Made by a program: the position numbers and the translations under genes. Source: Thiomicrorhabdus sp. (lineage in GTDB: Bacteria; Pseudomonadota; Gammaproteobacteria; Thiomicrospirales; Thiomicrospiraceae). From it: a stretch of DNA of 34,473 nucleotides. Positions 24,080 to 33,291 of the stretch are shown one piece after another. Under the pieces are notes generated by a model. That model saw only the letters and a program-made list of their open reading frames with translations, was not told the origin of the DNA and did no database searches. Location of the stretch: contig WFPP01000099.1 of NCBI GenBank assembly GCA_015487495.1, forward strand, positions 1-34,473. Direction: 5' to 3'. Each line of letters begins with the position of its first letter. The stretch's first letter is position 1.

Positions 24080-24135
24080 GCAATTCATTTTTACGGCTAT
24101 ATTTTAAGTGTTTTTTTACGCATGGAGAGGTGTGT

Positions 24136-24552
24136 ATGTTGTGGTTAAAAGTTTTTCATATTTTATTTATGATGTCATGGATGGCGGGAATTTTTTACTT
24201 GCCCCGAATTTTTGTCCATTTTGTTGAAGGCAAAGACGCAGGGCAAGACGTGGTGCGTTTGGCTGTAATGGCTAAAAAGCTGTATCAGTTTATGACCATT
24301 ATGATGATGCTTGCAGTGGGCTCGGGTTTGGCGTTATGGTTTATTTATTTTCCAGATGCAACAGGTTGGGTTCACGCTAAAATTGCTGTTGTGGGGGTAT
24401 TAATTGTATATCATTTGTGGACGAAGCGTCGCATGAAAGAGATGCAAGAAGGATATTTGAATCACAGTGGTGTGTATTATCGTTGGGCAAATGAAATTCC
24501 ATTATTTCTTGCATTAGCCATTATTATTCTGGTGGTGCTTAAACCTTTTTAA
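24136..24552 (+). CDS. hemJ: Protoporphyrinogen IX oxidase HemJ
   Basis: 138 residues, four predicted transmembrane helices. It oxidises protoporphyrinogen IX in the inner membrane during heme synthesis in bacteria lacking HemG or HemY. Family signatures: N-terminal LWLKVFHILFMMSWMAGIFYLPRIFV with the conserved His in helix 1, GWVHAKIAVVGVLIVYH, and the C-terminal YYRWANEIPLFLALAIIILVVLKPF. The frame extends upstream to 24025, but the ATG at 24136 has GGAGAGG five bases before it and gives the conserved N-terminus. The rimO start follows 66 bases downstream, separated by a C7 motif copy. Confidence 0.93.
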   Translation: MLWLKVFHILFMMSWMAGIFYLPRIFVHFVEGKDAGQDVVRLAVMAKKLYQFMTIMMMLAVGSGLALWFIYFPDATGWVHAKIAVVGVLIVYHLWTKRRMKEMQEGYLNHSGVYYRWANEIPLFLALAIIILVVLKPF

Positions 24553-24561
24553 AGGGAGAAT

Positions 24562-24580
24562 AAAAAATTTCCCCCCCTCC
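24562..24580 (-). repeat. Dispersed G-tract/AAATTTTTT motif, hemJ-rimO copy
   Basis: The + strand reads AAAAAATTTCCCCCCCTCC followed by T8. With AAAGGGAG just before it (24551-24558) it may make a weak hairpin and act as the hemJ terminator. Core identical to the copies in thiG, dnaE and near csiV. Confidence 0.6.
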
Positions 24581-24618
24581 TTTTTTTTGTTTTTAGTTTG
24601 AGAGAAGAGAAAAGTATT

Positions 24619-25992
24619 ATGTCTAGGCAACAACCTACGGTTGGCATTGTGAGTTTGGGATGTCCTAAAGCAACTGTAGATTCCGAACGAATCTTAACCC
24701 AGTTAAGAACAGAAGGGTATCAGTTAACCAATTCTTATGAACAGGCGGATGCTGTGATTGTTAATACCTGTGGTTTTATTGATAGCGCAATTCAGGAATC
24801 GTTGGACACCATTGGTGAAGCATTGGAAGAGAACGGTAAAGTAATTGTGACAGGGTGTCTGGGTACGCGTGAAGAGGATATTACGAGTATTCATCCCAAG
24901 GTTTTAGCGGTGTCAGGTCCTGCTGCGTATGAAGAGGTTGTCTCGGCAATTCATAAGGTAATTGCCCCTCCTGAACACAACCCGTTTACAGATGTTGTGC
25001 CGCCTCAGGGAATTAAATTGACCCCAAAGCACTATGCGTATTTAAAAATATCAGAAGGCTGTAATCACCGTTGTACGTTTTGTATTATTCCCTCCATGCG
25101 GGGCGACTTGGTGAGTCGCTCTGTTTCAGGGGTTATTTCGGAAGCCAAGCGTCTTAAAGAAGCGGGAGTAAAAGAACTGTTAGTGGTTTCTCAAGATACA
25201 GCCGCTTATGGCGTGGATGTAAACCATAAAACAGATTTTGCAGAAGGGCGTCCAACAAAAACTTCAATGAAGGGGCTTTCAGAAGCGTTGGGAGAGCTGG
25301 GAGGTGTGGATAATTTTTGGGTTCGATTACATTATGTGTACCCGTATCCCAATGTAGAAGAGGTGATTCCATTAATGGCAGAAGGAAAAATTGTGCCGTA
25401 TCTGGATATGCCATTACAACATGCAAATGCACGTATTTTAAAAGCGATGAAACGTCCAGGAAACGTTGAAAAAATGTTGGAGCGCATTAATAAATGGCGT
25501 GAAAAAGTGCCCGACTTAACCATTCGTTCGACCTTTATTGTGGGGTTTCCAGGAGAAACAGAATCGGAGTTTCAAGAATTGCTGGATTTTTTACAGGTCG
25601 CACAGTTAGATCGTGTTGGGTGTTTTCAATATTCACCTGTTGAGGGTGCAATGGCAAATGACATTGCTGAACCGGTTCCAGATGAAGTTAAACAGGCACG
25701 ATTTGATCGTTTTATGCAGACACAACAAGCCATTAGTTTAGCTAAAATGCAGGCAAAAATTGGACAAACCATGCAGGTATTAGTGGATGAAATTGCAGAA
25801 GAAGGAGCCGTGGCACGCTCAATGGCCGATGCCCCCGAGATTGATGGGCAAGTGTTTATTGATGGAGCGGTGCATTTAGAGGTTGGGCAGTTTGTGAAGG
25901 TGAGGATTGTCGCGGCAGATGAATACGATTTATGGGCGACATTGGAGGAAGGCGTTGTGCCTCAGCCATCGTCGTATATTGAACTTGGCTAA
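24619..25992 (+). CDS. rimO: Ribosomal protein S12 methylthiotransferase RimO
   Basis: About 457 residues. A radical-SAM enzyme that methylthiolates the conserved Asp of ribosomal protein S12. Domain order: N-terminal UPF0004 domain ([21 protein letters not shown]; the cluster Cys in VNTCGF and VTGCLG), the radical-SAM domain with [11 protein letters not shown] (CxxxCxxC), [12 protein letters not shown], and a C-terminal TRAM domain ([10 protein letters not shown]...[16 protein letters not shown]). The frame opens at a TTG at 24598; the ATG at 24619 gives the family start. A MITE-end hairpin follows three bases after the stop. Confidence 0.96.
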   Translation: MSRQQPTVGIVSLGCPKATVDSERILTQLRTEGYQLTNSYEQADAVIVNTCGFIDSAIQESLDTIGEALEENGKVIVTGCLGTREEDITSIHPKVLAVSGPAAYEEVVSAIHKVIAPPEHNPFTDVVPPQGIKLTPKHYAYLKISEGCNHRCTFCIIPSMRGDLVSRSVSGVISEAKRLKEAGVKELLVVSQDTAAYGVDVNHKTDFAEGRPTKTSMKGLSEALGELGGVDNFWVRLHYVYPYPNVEEVIPLMAEGKIVPYLDMPLQHANARILKAMKRPGNVEKMLERINKWREKVPDLTIRSTFIVGFPGETESEFQELLDFLQVAQLDRVGCFQYSPVEGAMANDIAEPVPDEVKQARFDRFMQTQQAISLAKMQAKIGQTMQVLVDEIAEEGAVARSMADAPEIDGQVFIDGAVHLEVGQFVKVRIVAADEYDLWATLEEGVVPQPSSYIELG

Positions 25993-25994
25993 GG

Positions 25995-26038
25995 AACCTC
26001 TGAATAAGCCACCAAAAGAGGGCTTATTCAGAGCGGTT
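25995..26038. repeat. MITE-end hairpin relic directly after rimO
   Basis: CTCTGAATAAGCC (25998-26010) and GGCTTATTCAGAG (26021-26033) form a 13-bp perfect stem. Both arms are the terminal sequence of the 99-bp MITEs without their interior. Flanking AACC/GGTT extends the symmetry. It probably derives from an internally deleted copy. There is no T-run, so if it terminates rimO it does so weakly. Confidence 0.65.
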
Positions 26039-26107
26039 ACCTGAGTCGTTTTGGATAACAACCGTCTTGGGTAACAACAATGGGTAACAAGTGCTTCTGG
26101 TAACCAG

Positions 26108-26140
26108 TCAGGCAAAAATTGCTACCTGGTTTTTGCCTGA
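26108..26140. terminator. Inverted repeat spanning the diguanylate cyclase stop codon; possible rimO terminator
   Basis: TCAGGCAAAAA (26108-26118) and TTTTTGCCTGA (26130-26140), 11-bp arms, 11-base loop, followed on the + strand by TTTCTT. The arms encode the last residues of the cyclase, so the structure lies within coding DNA. Confidence 0.5.
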
Positions 26141-27211
26141 TTTCTTAGCAATATACAGTGCTTGATCAGCTTGATCAATGAGTACTTCGGGCGTCATTCC
26201 GTGTTTAAACTGTGCAATTCCAAAGCTACACGTAATCTGGATAGAGCATTCTGAAAAGGTGATTTCTTGAATGTATTCTCTTATTTTTTCGCATACTTGA
26301 GAAGCGGACTCAATACTTTCTTGTGGTAGCAAGATTAAAAATTCTTCCCCCCCCCAGCGTCCAAATACATCGGTTGTACGAATAATCTTTTTAATTTCTT
26401 GTGTCATTTCAGACAGAACTTTATCCCCAATAAGGTGGCCATATTGGTCATTGATTTGTTTAAAATCATCAATATCAAACAGGGTGATAACCAAATTACT
26501 ATTGTGCCTTTCTGCATATTGAATGGCATCGTATAACGCTTTATTTATATGGCGTCTGTTGAATGTTTTGGTCAGTTCATCAATCGTTGATAAGGTCTGT
26601 TGTTCTTCCAATGCCATTTGAGCACGTGCCTTAGCATTAACCAGTGAGACTTCATTAATGTAGACAATAAAGGTTAAAATCAAAAGGGAAGCTGTTAGAC
26701 GAATAAAGCTCATTTCATCCCATATTCCCGATTGCCAGTGCCCAATGCCGTTATAGGCCATGATTAAAAGCACCGTTAAAAAGACAAGGGTATAACGTAA
26801 CCCCGATTTAGGGCCATTAATAATAATGGCAAAAATAGGAAAAAAGAATGTCCAAACCAGGCCGTAACTCTGGTTTTGATTTAAGGAAGCAAAAAATAAT
26901 AAAAAGAACGCAAAGACCAGTGTTGATATTAACGCAATCTTATTGGTGTTGTTAGGGGTTGGATTTCGTTTTAAAGAGTAGATGGCATAGAGTGTAATTA
27001 AACAGGTGAATAGTTCCAGTATAAACAGTTTATCACTCACATCCTGATAGACAAAAGCGTGTAGGATGCTAAAGAAAAACAGCATTAAAAAACTGATGTA
27101 CAGGCAGACTTTAAGCAGTAATCGTTTGGGTTCATCGTCTAAATGTGTGTGGCTGTATGAGTTATTAATGTATAGCAAGTTATGGTAAATTTTGGCTAAA
27201 AAGTCTTTCAA
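26108..27211 (-). CDS. Membrane diguanylate cyclase (GGDEF)
   Basis: 367 residues. Residues 30-195 contain about five or six hydrophobic helices (a membrane-embedded sensor with no named domain), then a short linker and a GGDEF domain from about residue 205. The active-site motif is GGEEF (287-291). The inhibitory I-site RxxD (RTTD, 278-281) is at the canonical five-residue spacing, so product inhibition is expected. Substrate-region motifs DELTKTFNRR and FDIDDFKQIND are present. It makes c-di-GMP. The start is a TTG at 27211 with GGAG six bases upstream; no early ATG exists. The GGEEF codons contain a G9 tract (26347-26355). Confidence 0.9.
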   Translation of the reverse strand: MKDFLAKIYHNLLYINNSYSHTHLDDEPKRLLLKVCLYISFLMLFFFSILHAFVYQDVSDKLFILELFTCLITLYAIYSLKRNPTPNNTNKIALISTLVFAFFLLFFASLNQNQSYGLVWTFFFPIFAIIINGPKSGLRYTLVFLTVLLIMAYNGIGHWQSGIWDEMSFIRLTASLLILTFIVYINEVSLVNAKARAQMALEEQQTLSTIDELTKTFNRRHINKALYDAIQYAERHNSNLVITLFDIDDFKQINDQYGHLIGDKVLSEMTQEIKKIIRTTDVFGRWGGEEFLILLPQESIESASQVCEKIREYIQEITFSECSIQITCSFGIAQFKHGMTPEVLIDQADQALYIAKKSGKNQVAIFA

Positions 27212-27253
27212 GAGAGGCTCCTCAAATATCAGTAAAATTAGTAGGTATGCGGG

Positions 27254-29677
27254 TTACTTTATCATTTTTTCAACGTCTAAAACAAGTTGGCTGGTTTTGA
27301 GCAAACTATCGGGTGTTAAGCTGAGCGAGTCAACTCCAAGTTCAACAAAAAATTGTGCCATTTCAGGGTAGTCGGATGGGGCTTGTCCGCAAACCCCACT
27401 GTGTAAATTATTACGTTTTGCTCCCTCAATCGCCCAACGAATCATGGTTTTGACTCCTTCATCCCGTTCATCGTAATCATTGGCGACTAATTCGGAATCC
27501 CGGTCTACGCCCAGAACCAGTTGCGTTAAGTCGTTGGTGCCAATGGATAGACCATCAAAATAGGGTGCAAAGGCATCAATTTGTAGAATATTGTTGGGGA
27601 TTTCACACATCATATACAGTTTTAAACCATTTTCACCACGGTGCAGGCCATATTTGGTTAATGTATTGATGACGTGTTTGGCTTCTGCCACTCGGCGAAT
27701 AAATGGCACCATAATGATTAAATTGGTTAGCCCCATTTTTTCTCGTACGCGTTTAATGGCCAAACATTCCAGTTCAAAAGCGGGCTCAAAGCTTTTAGAG
27801 TTGTATCGTGATGCTCCTCTAAAGCCCAGCATTGGATTGTCCTCTTTAGGTTCAAAGGGTTGCCCGCCCAACAAGTTGGCATACTCATTGGATTTGAAAT
27901 CCGATAACCGAATAATGACGGGTTTTGGATAAAAGGCAGCCGTCAATGTTCCAATGCCTTCTGAAAGTTGTTTAATGAAAAAGTCAGCACCCGATGAGTG
28001 GCCTTTAATGAGTTGTGTAATCTGATTTTGTATTTCAGGGTTTTCAATTTGTTTGGGGTGTAAAAGTGCCAAAGGATGTATTTTAATGGATTCATTAATA
28101 ATGAACTCCATTCGTGCCAGGCCAACCCCTTTATTGGGTAAAAAGCTGGCCTGAAAAGCTTGTCCAGGGTTGGCAAGGCTCAACATCATTTCGGTTTTGG
28201 GAGGTGTGATTTGGCTTAGATCGGTTTCAATAATTCTAAAGGGGATTTTCCCTAAATAAACGGTGCCCACTTCTCCTTCGGCACATGAGACGGTGACAAA
28301 TGGGTTGTCTTGCAATGTTTGAGTGGCATCTCCACACCCTACAATAGCAGGGATACCCAGCTCTCGAGCAATAATGGCCGCATGACAGGTTCGTCCACCT
28401 CGGTTGGTGACAATGGCCGAAGCCAGTTTCATAATAGGTTCCCAGTCTGGGGTTGTGATGTCCGAGATCAGGATGTCACCTGCTTTAAATTGCTGAATGT
28501 CATTTACGCTTTCAATGACATTGGCTTGACCGTAAGCCACTTTTTGGCCTACCGAACGTCCTTGTGTTAGACGTTTTACGGCTTCTGGCAATTCAATTTC
28601 ATAGGTTTTTAATAGGGTTTTATTTTGTTGTGAAGTCACGGTTTCAGGACGCGCTTGCACAATGTACAGTTTGCCATTACTGCCATCTTTTGCCCATTCA
28701 ATATCCATTGGTTTTAAGTAACCAGCTTGTTTAGAGTAGTGTTTTTCAATGCGAATGGTGTAATCTGCCAAGGTCATCACTTCTTCATCGGTTAAACAAA
28801 ACTGGTCTCGCTCTTTAATGGGGGTAGGCACATTGATAACAGGGCTTTTGGTGGTGTCTGAGGCGTACACCATTTTAATTTTTTTACTGCCCAAGTGACG
28901 TTTTAAAATACAGCGATAGCCTTGTTCAAAAGTGGGTTTGTGTACATAAAATTCATCTGGGTCTACTGCGCCCTGTACCACATTTTCTCCTAAACCATAT
29001 GCCCCAGTAATAAAAGCGGCATCCTTAAAGCCTGTCTCGGTATCAATGGAAAACATCACGCCTGATGCCGCTTGGTCTGAGCGCACCATTTTTTGCACTC
29101 CAATGGATAAACCAACAGAGAAGTGTTCAAACCCGTGGTCAATTCGATAATGAATGGCTCGGTCTGTAAACAGGCTTGCAAAACAGCGTTTACAGGCATT
29201 CAATAAAGCGCATTCACCTGTGACATTTAAGTAGGTATCCTGTTGTCCTGCAAAACTGGCGGTGGGTAAATCTTCTGCCGTGGCGGAACTTCGAATGGCC
29301 AGGCTGATTTTTTCAATAAATTCGGATTGTAATTGTTGATAGGCAAGTAAGATTTCTTTTTCCAGTTGTGGAGAAAAGGGTGCGCTAAAAATTAATGTTC
29401 TGGCCTGATTGCCCCGGTGAGCTAAATCTTTTATGTCATTTTCATCAAGGCCTTCTAAAATTTGATGCAATGGCTCCCAAAGCTGGTTTGTGGTTAAGTG
29501 CTCTCGGTAGGCTTGGGCGGTAATAGCAAATCCATTAGGAACAGGGATGCCTTGTGGTGTTAATTCTTGAAACATTTCACCAAGGGAAGCGTTTTTTCCG
29601 CCAACAAGCGGGATGTCTTCGATGCGAATTTGATTAAAAAATTTAATAAATTCAAATGTATGCGCTGTATTTGACAT
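27254..29677 (-). CDS. ppsA: Phosphoenolpyruvate synthase
   Basis: 807 residues, normal length. It converts pyruvate plus ATP to PEP, AMP and phosphate, the first step back towards sugars and, in autotrophs, a supplier of PEP. Order: N-terminal ATP-grasp domain (VPLVGGKNASLGEM, AIRSSATAEDLPTASFAGQQDTYL), swivelling domain with the phospho-His in GGRTCHAAIIARELGIPAIVG, and a C-terminal PEP/pyruvate TIM barrel ending GVCGQAPSDYPEMAQFF with the catalytic Cys. RBS AAGGAG precedes the ATG at 29677. The usual regulator gene ppsR is not adjacent; the divergent gene is a chemoreceptor. Confidence 0.97.
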   Translation of the reverse strand: MSNTAHTFEFIKFFNQIRIEDIPLVGGKNASLGEMFQELTPQGIPVPNGFAITAQAYREHLTTNQLWEPLHQILEGLDENDIKDLAHRGNQARTLIFSAPFSPQLEKEILLAYQQLQSEFIEKISLAIRSSATAEDLPTASFAGQQDTYLNVTGECALLNACKRCFASLFTDRAIHYRIDHGFEHFSVGLSIGVQKMVRSDQAASGVMFSIDTETGFKDAAFITGAYGLGENVVQGAVDPDEFYVHKPTFEQGYRCILKRHLGSKKIKMVYASDTTKSPVINVPTPIKERDQFCLTDEEVMTLADYTIRIEKHYSKQAGYLKPMDIEWAKDGSNGKLYIVQARPETVTSQQNKTLLKTYEIELPEAVKRLTQGRSVGQKVAYGQANVIESVNDIQQFKAGDILISDITTPDWEPIMKLASAIVTNRGGRTCHAAIIARELGIPAIVGCGDATQTLQDNPFVTVSCAEGEVGTVYLGKIPFRIIETDLSQITPPKTEMMLSLANPGQAFQASFLPNKGVGLARMEFIINESIKIHPLALLHPKQIENPEIQNQITQLIKGHSSGADFFIKQLSEGIGTLTAAFYPKPVIIRLSDFKSNEYANLLGGQPFEPKEDNPMLGFRGASRYNSKSFEPAFELECLAIKRVREKMGLTNLIIMVPFIRRVAEAKHVINTLTKYGLHRGENGLKLYMMCEIPNNILQIDAFAPYFDGLSIGTNDLTQLVLGVDRDSELVANDYDERDEGVKTMIRWAIEGAKRNNLHSGVCGQAPSDYPEMAQFFVELGVDSLSLTPDSLLKTSQLVLDVEKMIK

Positions 29678-30066
29678 GTTTTATAACTCCTTAAAGTAAA
29701 GCCTTAAGAGTAAAGGAAATGTTTAGAAAGCGTGTATGTGATGCGGTTTAATTAAAAATACTTTTTAAAGTGATAAAAAGGTATTTGTTTTGTATCAATT
29801 TATTTGATGGCAAAAATGTTTTTTTTATTTCAGAGTGTCTTAATATGTTCTTTAAATATTTAATATTAGATATTCCTTATGAAACAAAGACTTATCGCTC
29901 AAAATAGAGGAAATAAACAAGTCTTAAAGCACTCTATGCAGTCTATACCTTCATTTAATTGAATAAAGATCCGTATTATTGTCAACTATCCTGCATAAAA
30001 GACTCCATTATAATCATAAGTGTATTTAAGAAAATTTGTTAAATAATTAAAACGGGTACTTAAGTC
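29678..30066. other. Divergent intergenic region between ppsA and the chemoreceptor
   Basis: 389 very AT-rich bases with no ORF or RNA gene. A perfect TATAAT (30009-30014) lies about 55 bases before the chemoreceptor start, but no -35 is at normal spacing (TTGTCA is 24 bases upstream). AAGACTT/AAGTCTT (29887-29893, 29929-29935) forms a weak dyad. No sigma28-type sequence seen. Confidence 0.5.
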
Positions 30067-32511
30067 ATGAGTCATTTTATGAAAAATCTTTCAATTAAAG
30101 GAAAGTTGCAAATATTGGTACTGGTCTCTTTAGGGTTGGCACTCTATTTTGGGTTGGCAAATACTCTCGTTACGTATCAGAACAAAAGTGACATGCACCG
30201 AACTGCAGTATTGGCACAACTGGGTTCTAATATGGGGGATCTATTGCATGTTTCTCAAACGGAACGTGGCTTAAGTGCTGGGTATCTGGTTTCGAAAGGG
30301 GCGCGTTTTACCGAAGAATTAAAGCAAAATAAAACCGATTTTGATCGATATTTACACAAGTTAAAAGAGGAAATTAGTCGTTTGGATAATGGATTAATTG
30401 GTTCTGAATTAAATGATTATTTAACAAACGTATTAAGCCACCTTGAACAATTAAGTGTGGTTCGTCAACAAGTGCATCGTCTAGAGCTTTCTGCACCTAA
30501 GGCCATTGCTTATTACACGGAATTAAATAAAAAATTATTGAGTGCTATTGAGTATCTGCCACATGTTTCAGACAGTGCCGTTATGAGTGAAAAAATCATT
30601 GCTTATATTAGTTTTCTGGAGTCCAAGGAGCGTGCAGGGATGGAACGTGCGGTATTAACGGCGGCTTTTACCAATGATCGTTTTTTATCGGGTGCTTATC
30701 AAAAATTTGCACAACTGGTGTCGGCACAAGAAAGTTACCTGCACTTGTTTAAAGTCAGCGCCACTCCTGAAAACATCGCCTTTTTTGAAACCAAAATACA
30801 ACAAGCCCCCTTAAACAAAATTAATGAAATGTACGCCATTGTTCATGAACGTCAAGCCACGGGCGGTTTTTCTGTTGATCCAAATGCATGGTTTCAGTTA
30901 ATAACTCAAAAAATTGAGAAACTGAGAGAGGTGGAACAACACTTGTCTAAAAATCTTGTGGAAAAGGGGCATGAATTATATGCTGAACAAAACCAAAGCT
31001 TTATTATTGCAGCGGTTCTGTTAGCTGTGGGAATGTTTATTATTATTTTCTTTTCAGTCGTGATTGTTCGCAACATTAATGCATCCGTTATTCAAATTAA
31101 AGACACCATGGAAAGCATTAAGCAAACAGGAGACTTGTCCTTGCAAGTCCCAGATTTGGGGGGAGATGAGTTTGGAGACATTGCACGGGCTTACAATCAG
31201 TTTACACAAAACTTTAAAGTGATGATTGATCAAACCAATGAGGTTTTAGGAAAAATCAGTCAAGGCGACTTTTCAGGGCGAATGGATTTATCGCTTAAAG
31301 GCGACTTGGATAAGTTGAAGAAAGGGGTGAATGGTTCCGCAGAAAGTGTTGAATTTATGATGTCACAACTGGAAGTAGTGATGGATGGCTTGGCGAAGGG
31401 TGATTTTAGTGTACGTATGGATGAACAAGTGCCAGAAGCCTTTAGGGGAAAAGTCGAGTATGCTCTGGATGTGATTTCATCTGCCTTTAAAGAGGTAAGA
31501 ACCGCGATGCAAGCAATGAAGGATGGCGATTATGCGGCACGTGTCACATCGGAAGTACCTGGTGAACTCAATGAGATGAAAGAAGCCATTAATGCCGCAT
31601 TAAACAACTTGGACGAAGGGATTAATGAGATTAATGCAGTCATGAATGCACAATCTCAAGGCAATTTAACACTGAACGTTCAAGGGCAGTATAAAGGGCG
31701 TTTAGGAGAGTTAACCGAAGCCATTAATCAAAGCGCACAGCAAATGGGGGGGGTGATTCAAAATGTGAAAACCACGGCCAGTAAGGTTCGGATGGCGTCT
31801 AGTGAAGTGGCGAAAGGCAGTGACAGTATTTCAGAGCGTTCACAGTCTCAGGCAGCCTCTCTGGAAGAAACGGCAGCTTCCATTGAGCAAATGACGGCGA
31901 CAATTACTCAGGCAACTGAACTGGCTAAACAGGCCTCCTCATTAGCAAGTGATGCGATTGTCAGCTCCAAAAAAGGCTCAGAAGTCATGCAAGAAACGGT
32001 GGAAGCAATGGAACGTATTTATGATGTGTCCATTAGCATTAATGACATTATTGCCCTGATTGATAATATTGCATTTCAAACCAATCTGCTGGCTCTGAAT
32101 GCGGCAGTGGAAGCCGCACGAGCAGGTGAGCACGGTCGTGGGTTTGCTGTGGTGGCATCAGAAGTGCGAAGTTTAGCAGGACGTTCTTCGGAGGCGGCTA
32201 AAGAAATTAAAGAATTGATTGAAAAAACCAATGCGGAGGTGTCGACAGGTACGGCGTTGGTGAAAACGTCTGGTGATTCCTTGAATGTGATTAATCAGCA
32301 AGTTGCCGACGTTAGCACGATGGTGACTGAAATGGCCAGAGGTTCTCAAGAGCAAGCTTTGGGAATTGAGCAAATCAATTTGGCAATGGGTTCGCTTGAT
32401 CAGGCGACACAGGAAAATGCTGCTCTTGTTGAAGAAACGGCAAGTGCTGCGGTGCAAATGTCTAGTGATGCGGAGCAGTTGGCGAGTGTCGTAAACCGGT
32501 TTAAGGCATAA
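30067..32511 (+). CDS. Methyl-accepting chemotaxis protein with NIT sensor and multiple HAMP units
   Basis: 814 residues. TM1 (about 12-32), a periplasmic domain of about 270 residues carrying the nitrate/nitrite-sensing NIT signature [15 protein letters not shown] (about 59-73) and a second half of the same fold ([16 protein letters not shown]), TM2 (about 310-335), a first HAMP (about 335-390), then three or four further HAMP-like repeats with the recurring GDxxxR pattern ([32 protein letters not shown]). Last, the signalling domain with the CheA/CheW hairpin tip [33 protein letters not shown] near residues 665-695. No CheR-docking pentapeptide at the C-terminus. A second ATG four codons in is a possible start. 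NIT domain ligands in known cases are nitrate or nitrite; here that is inferred. Confidence 0.93.
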   Translation: MSHFMKNLSIKGKLQILVLVSLGLALYFGLANTLVTYQNKSDMHRTAVLAQLGSNMGDLLHVSQTERGLSAGYLVSKGARFTEELKQNKTDFDRYLHKLKEEISRLDNGLIGSELNDYLTNVLSHLEQLSVVRQQVHRLELSAPKAIAYYTELNKKLLSAIEYLPHVSDSAVMSEKIIAYISFLESKERAGMERAVLTAAFTNDRFLSGAYQKFAQLVSAQESYLHLFKVSATPENIAFFETKIQQAPLNKINEMYAIVHERQATGGFSVDPNAWFQLITQKIEKLREVEQHLSKNLVEKGHELYAEQNQSFIIAAVLLAVGMFIIIFFSVVIVRNINASVIQIKDTMESIKQTGDLSLQVPDLGGDEFGDIARAYNQFTQNFKVMIDQTNEVLGKISQGDFSGRMDLSLKGDLDKLKKGVNGSAESVEFMMSQLEVVMDGLAKGDFSVRMDEQVPEAFRGKVEYALDVISSAFKEVRTAMQAMKDGDYAARVTSEVPGELNEMKEAINAALNNLDEGINEINAVMNAQSQGNLTLNVQGQYKGRLGELTEAINQSAQQMGGVIQNVKTTASKVRMASSEVAKGSDSISERSQSQAASLEETAASIEQMTATITQATELAKQASSLASDAIVSSKKGSEVMQETVEAMERIYDVSISINDIIALIDNIAFQTNLLALNAAVEAARAGEHGRGFAVVASEVRSLAGRSSEAAKEIKELIEKTNAEVSTGTALVKTSGDSLNVINQQVADVSTMVTEMARGSQEQALGIEQINLAMGSLDQATQENAALVEETASAAVQMSSDAEQLASVVNRFKA

Positions 32512-32531
32512 TAAAGCTGTTATTCATTTTT

Positions 32532-32600
32532 AAAAAATTTCCCCTCCTATAGAATTGTTTTGTTTATTTTTATTTATAAAAAAAAGAGGGAGATTTTTTT
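32532..32600. terminator. Bidirectional terminator-like region with G-tract motif, between chemoreceptor and csiV
   Basis: AAAAAATTTCCCCTCC (32532-32547) faces AGAGGGAGATTTTTTT (32585-32600) on the same strand, an imperfect inverted repeat with T-runs on both strands. It lies between convergent genes. The left arm is the shortest copy of the dispersed motif (four C, then TCC). Confidence 0.55.
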
Positions 32601-33255
32601 AGCTGTTTTTATGAATTTTTACCAGAATGCCAAAGAGTGGGTGGTCAATATAGTGTAACTCTCCAGGTTTGATTTTTCGGCTTTCTACTAAGTTAAATCG
32701 CCAGTGAGAAGGAAGGTCTGAAAGATCAATTTGTTGGTTTTGTGCCATCGCTTCTCGCACTTTACTGGGGATTCTTCTGTCTATTTCAAGGTCAAATTGT
32801 ACATGGGCAAAACGAGTTTTATAAAGCTTAACGGTTCCCAGTAAACGGGTACTGCCGGCGTGGTCATTTTCAATGAGTACGGAGGGTGTTTTTTTGGGAC
32901 TGTAGGCGTTTTGCGACCAAGCTTTATGAAATAGAATGCGGTAATTTTTGGCGACTTTGGCGGCGACGTTATTCAATTGGGTCTTACGTTTTTTAAGGTG
33001 TAAGCGAGACTTTTGTGGTGCTGAGAGTGATACGCTGTTTTGGGTGTTTGGCAGTTCAATTTCATCTGGCCAACGTTCTTCTGTCCAGCCTTTTAGAGCA
33101 AGGTTTTCAAACACGATGACTTCGATGGTGTAGTTGGCGGCTTTGGCATGTGTTTGAATAGCCATTAAACCTGTGATTAAACTAAGTGCGAGTAATCCTT
33201 TTAATAGGAAAGACAAGGTGGATTGAGCTGTTTTTTTTTGGGTTGGTATGGTCAT
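32599..33255 (-). CDS. csiV: CsiV family envelope protein
   Basis: 218 residues with an N-terminal export signal (hydrophobic LKGLLALSLITGLMA, likely cut near THAKA), so periplasmic. Family features: YTIEVIVFENLALKG.TEERWP at the start of the mature part, a central basic region, LLGTVKLYKTRFAHVQFDLEI, and the C-terminal LHYIDHPLFGILVKIHK. CsiV is an OMP-type partner first described in peptidoglycan assembly in Vibrio, linked to LpoA/PBP1A. It is encoded 36 bases downstream of mfd, the usual gammaproteobacterial arrangement. There is no good Shine-Dalgarno; the gap is unusually GC-rich. Confidence 0.9.
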   Translation of the reverse strand: MTIPTQKKTAQSTLSFLLKGLLALSLITGLMAIQTHAKAANYTIEVIVFENLALKGWTEERWPDEIELPNTQNSVSLSAPQKSRLHLKKRKTQLNNVAAKVAKNYRILFHKAWSQNAYSPKKTPSVLIENDHAGSTRLLGTVKLYKTRFAHVQFDLEIDRRIPSKVREAMAQNQQIDLSDLPSHWRFNLVESRKIKPGELHYIDHPLFGILVKIHKNS

Positions 33256-33291
33256 GGCGCGGCGCGTCCTTTCTTTTTAGCGTGTTTCTGA

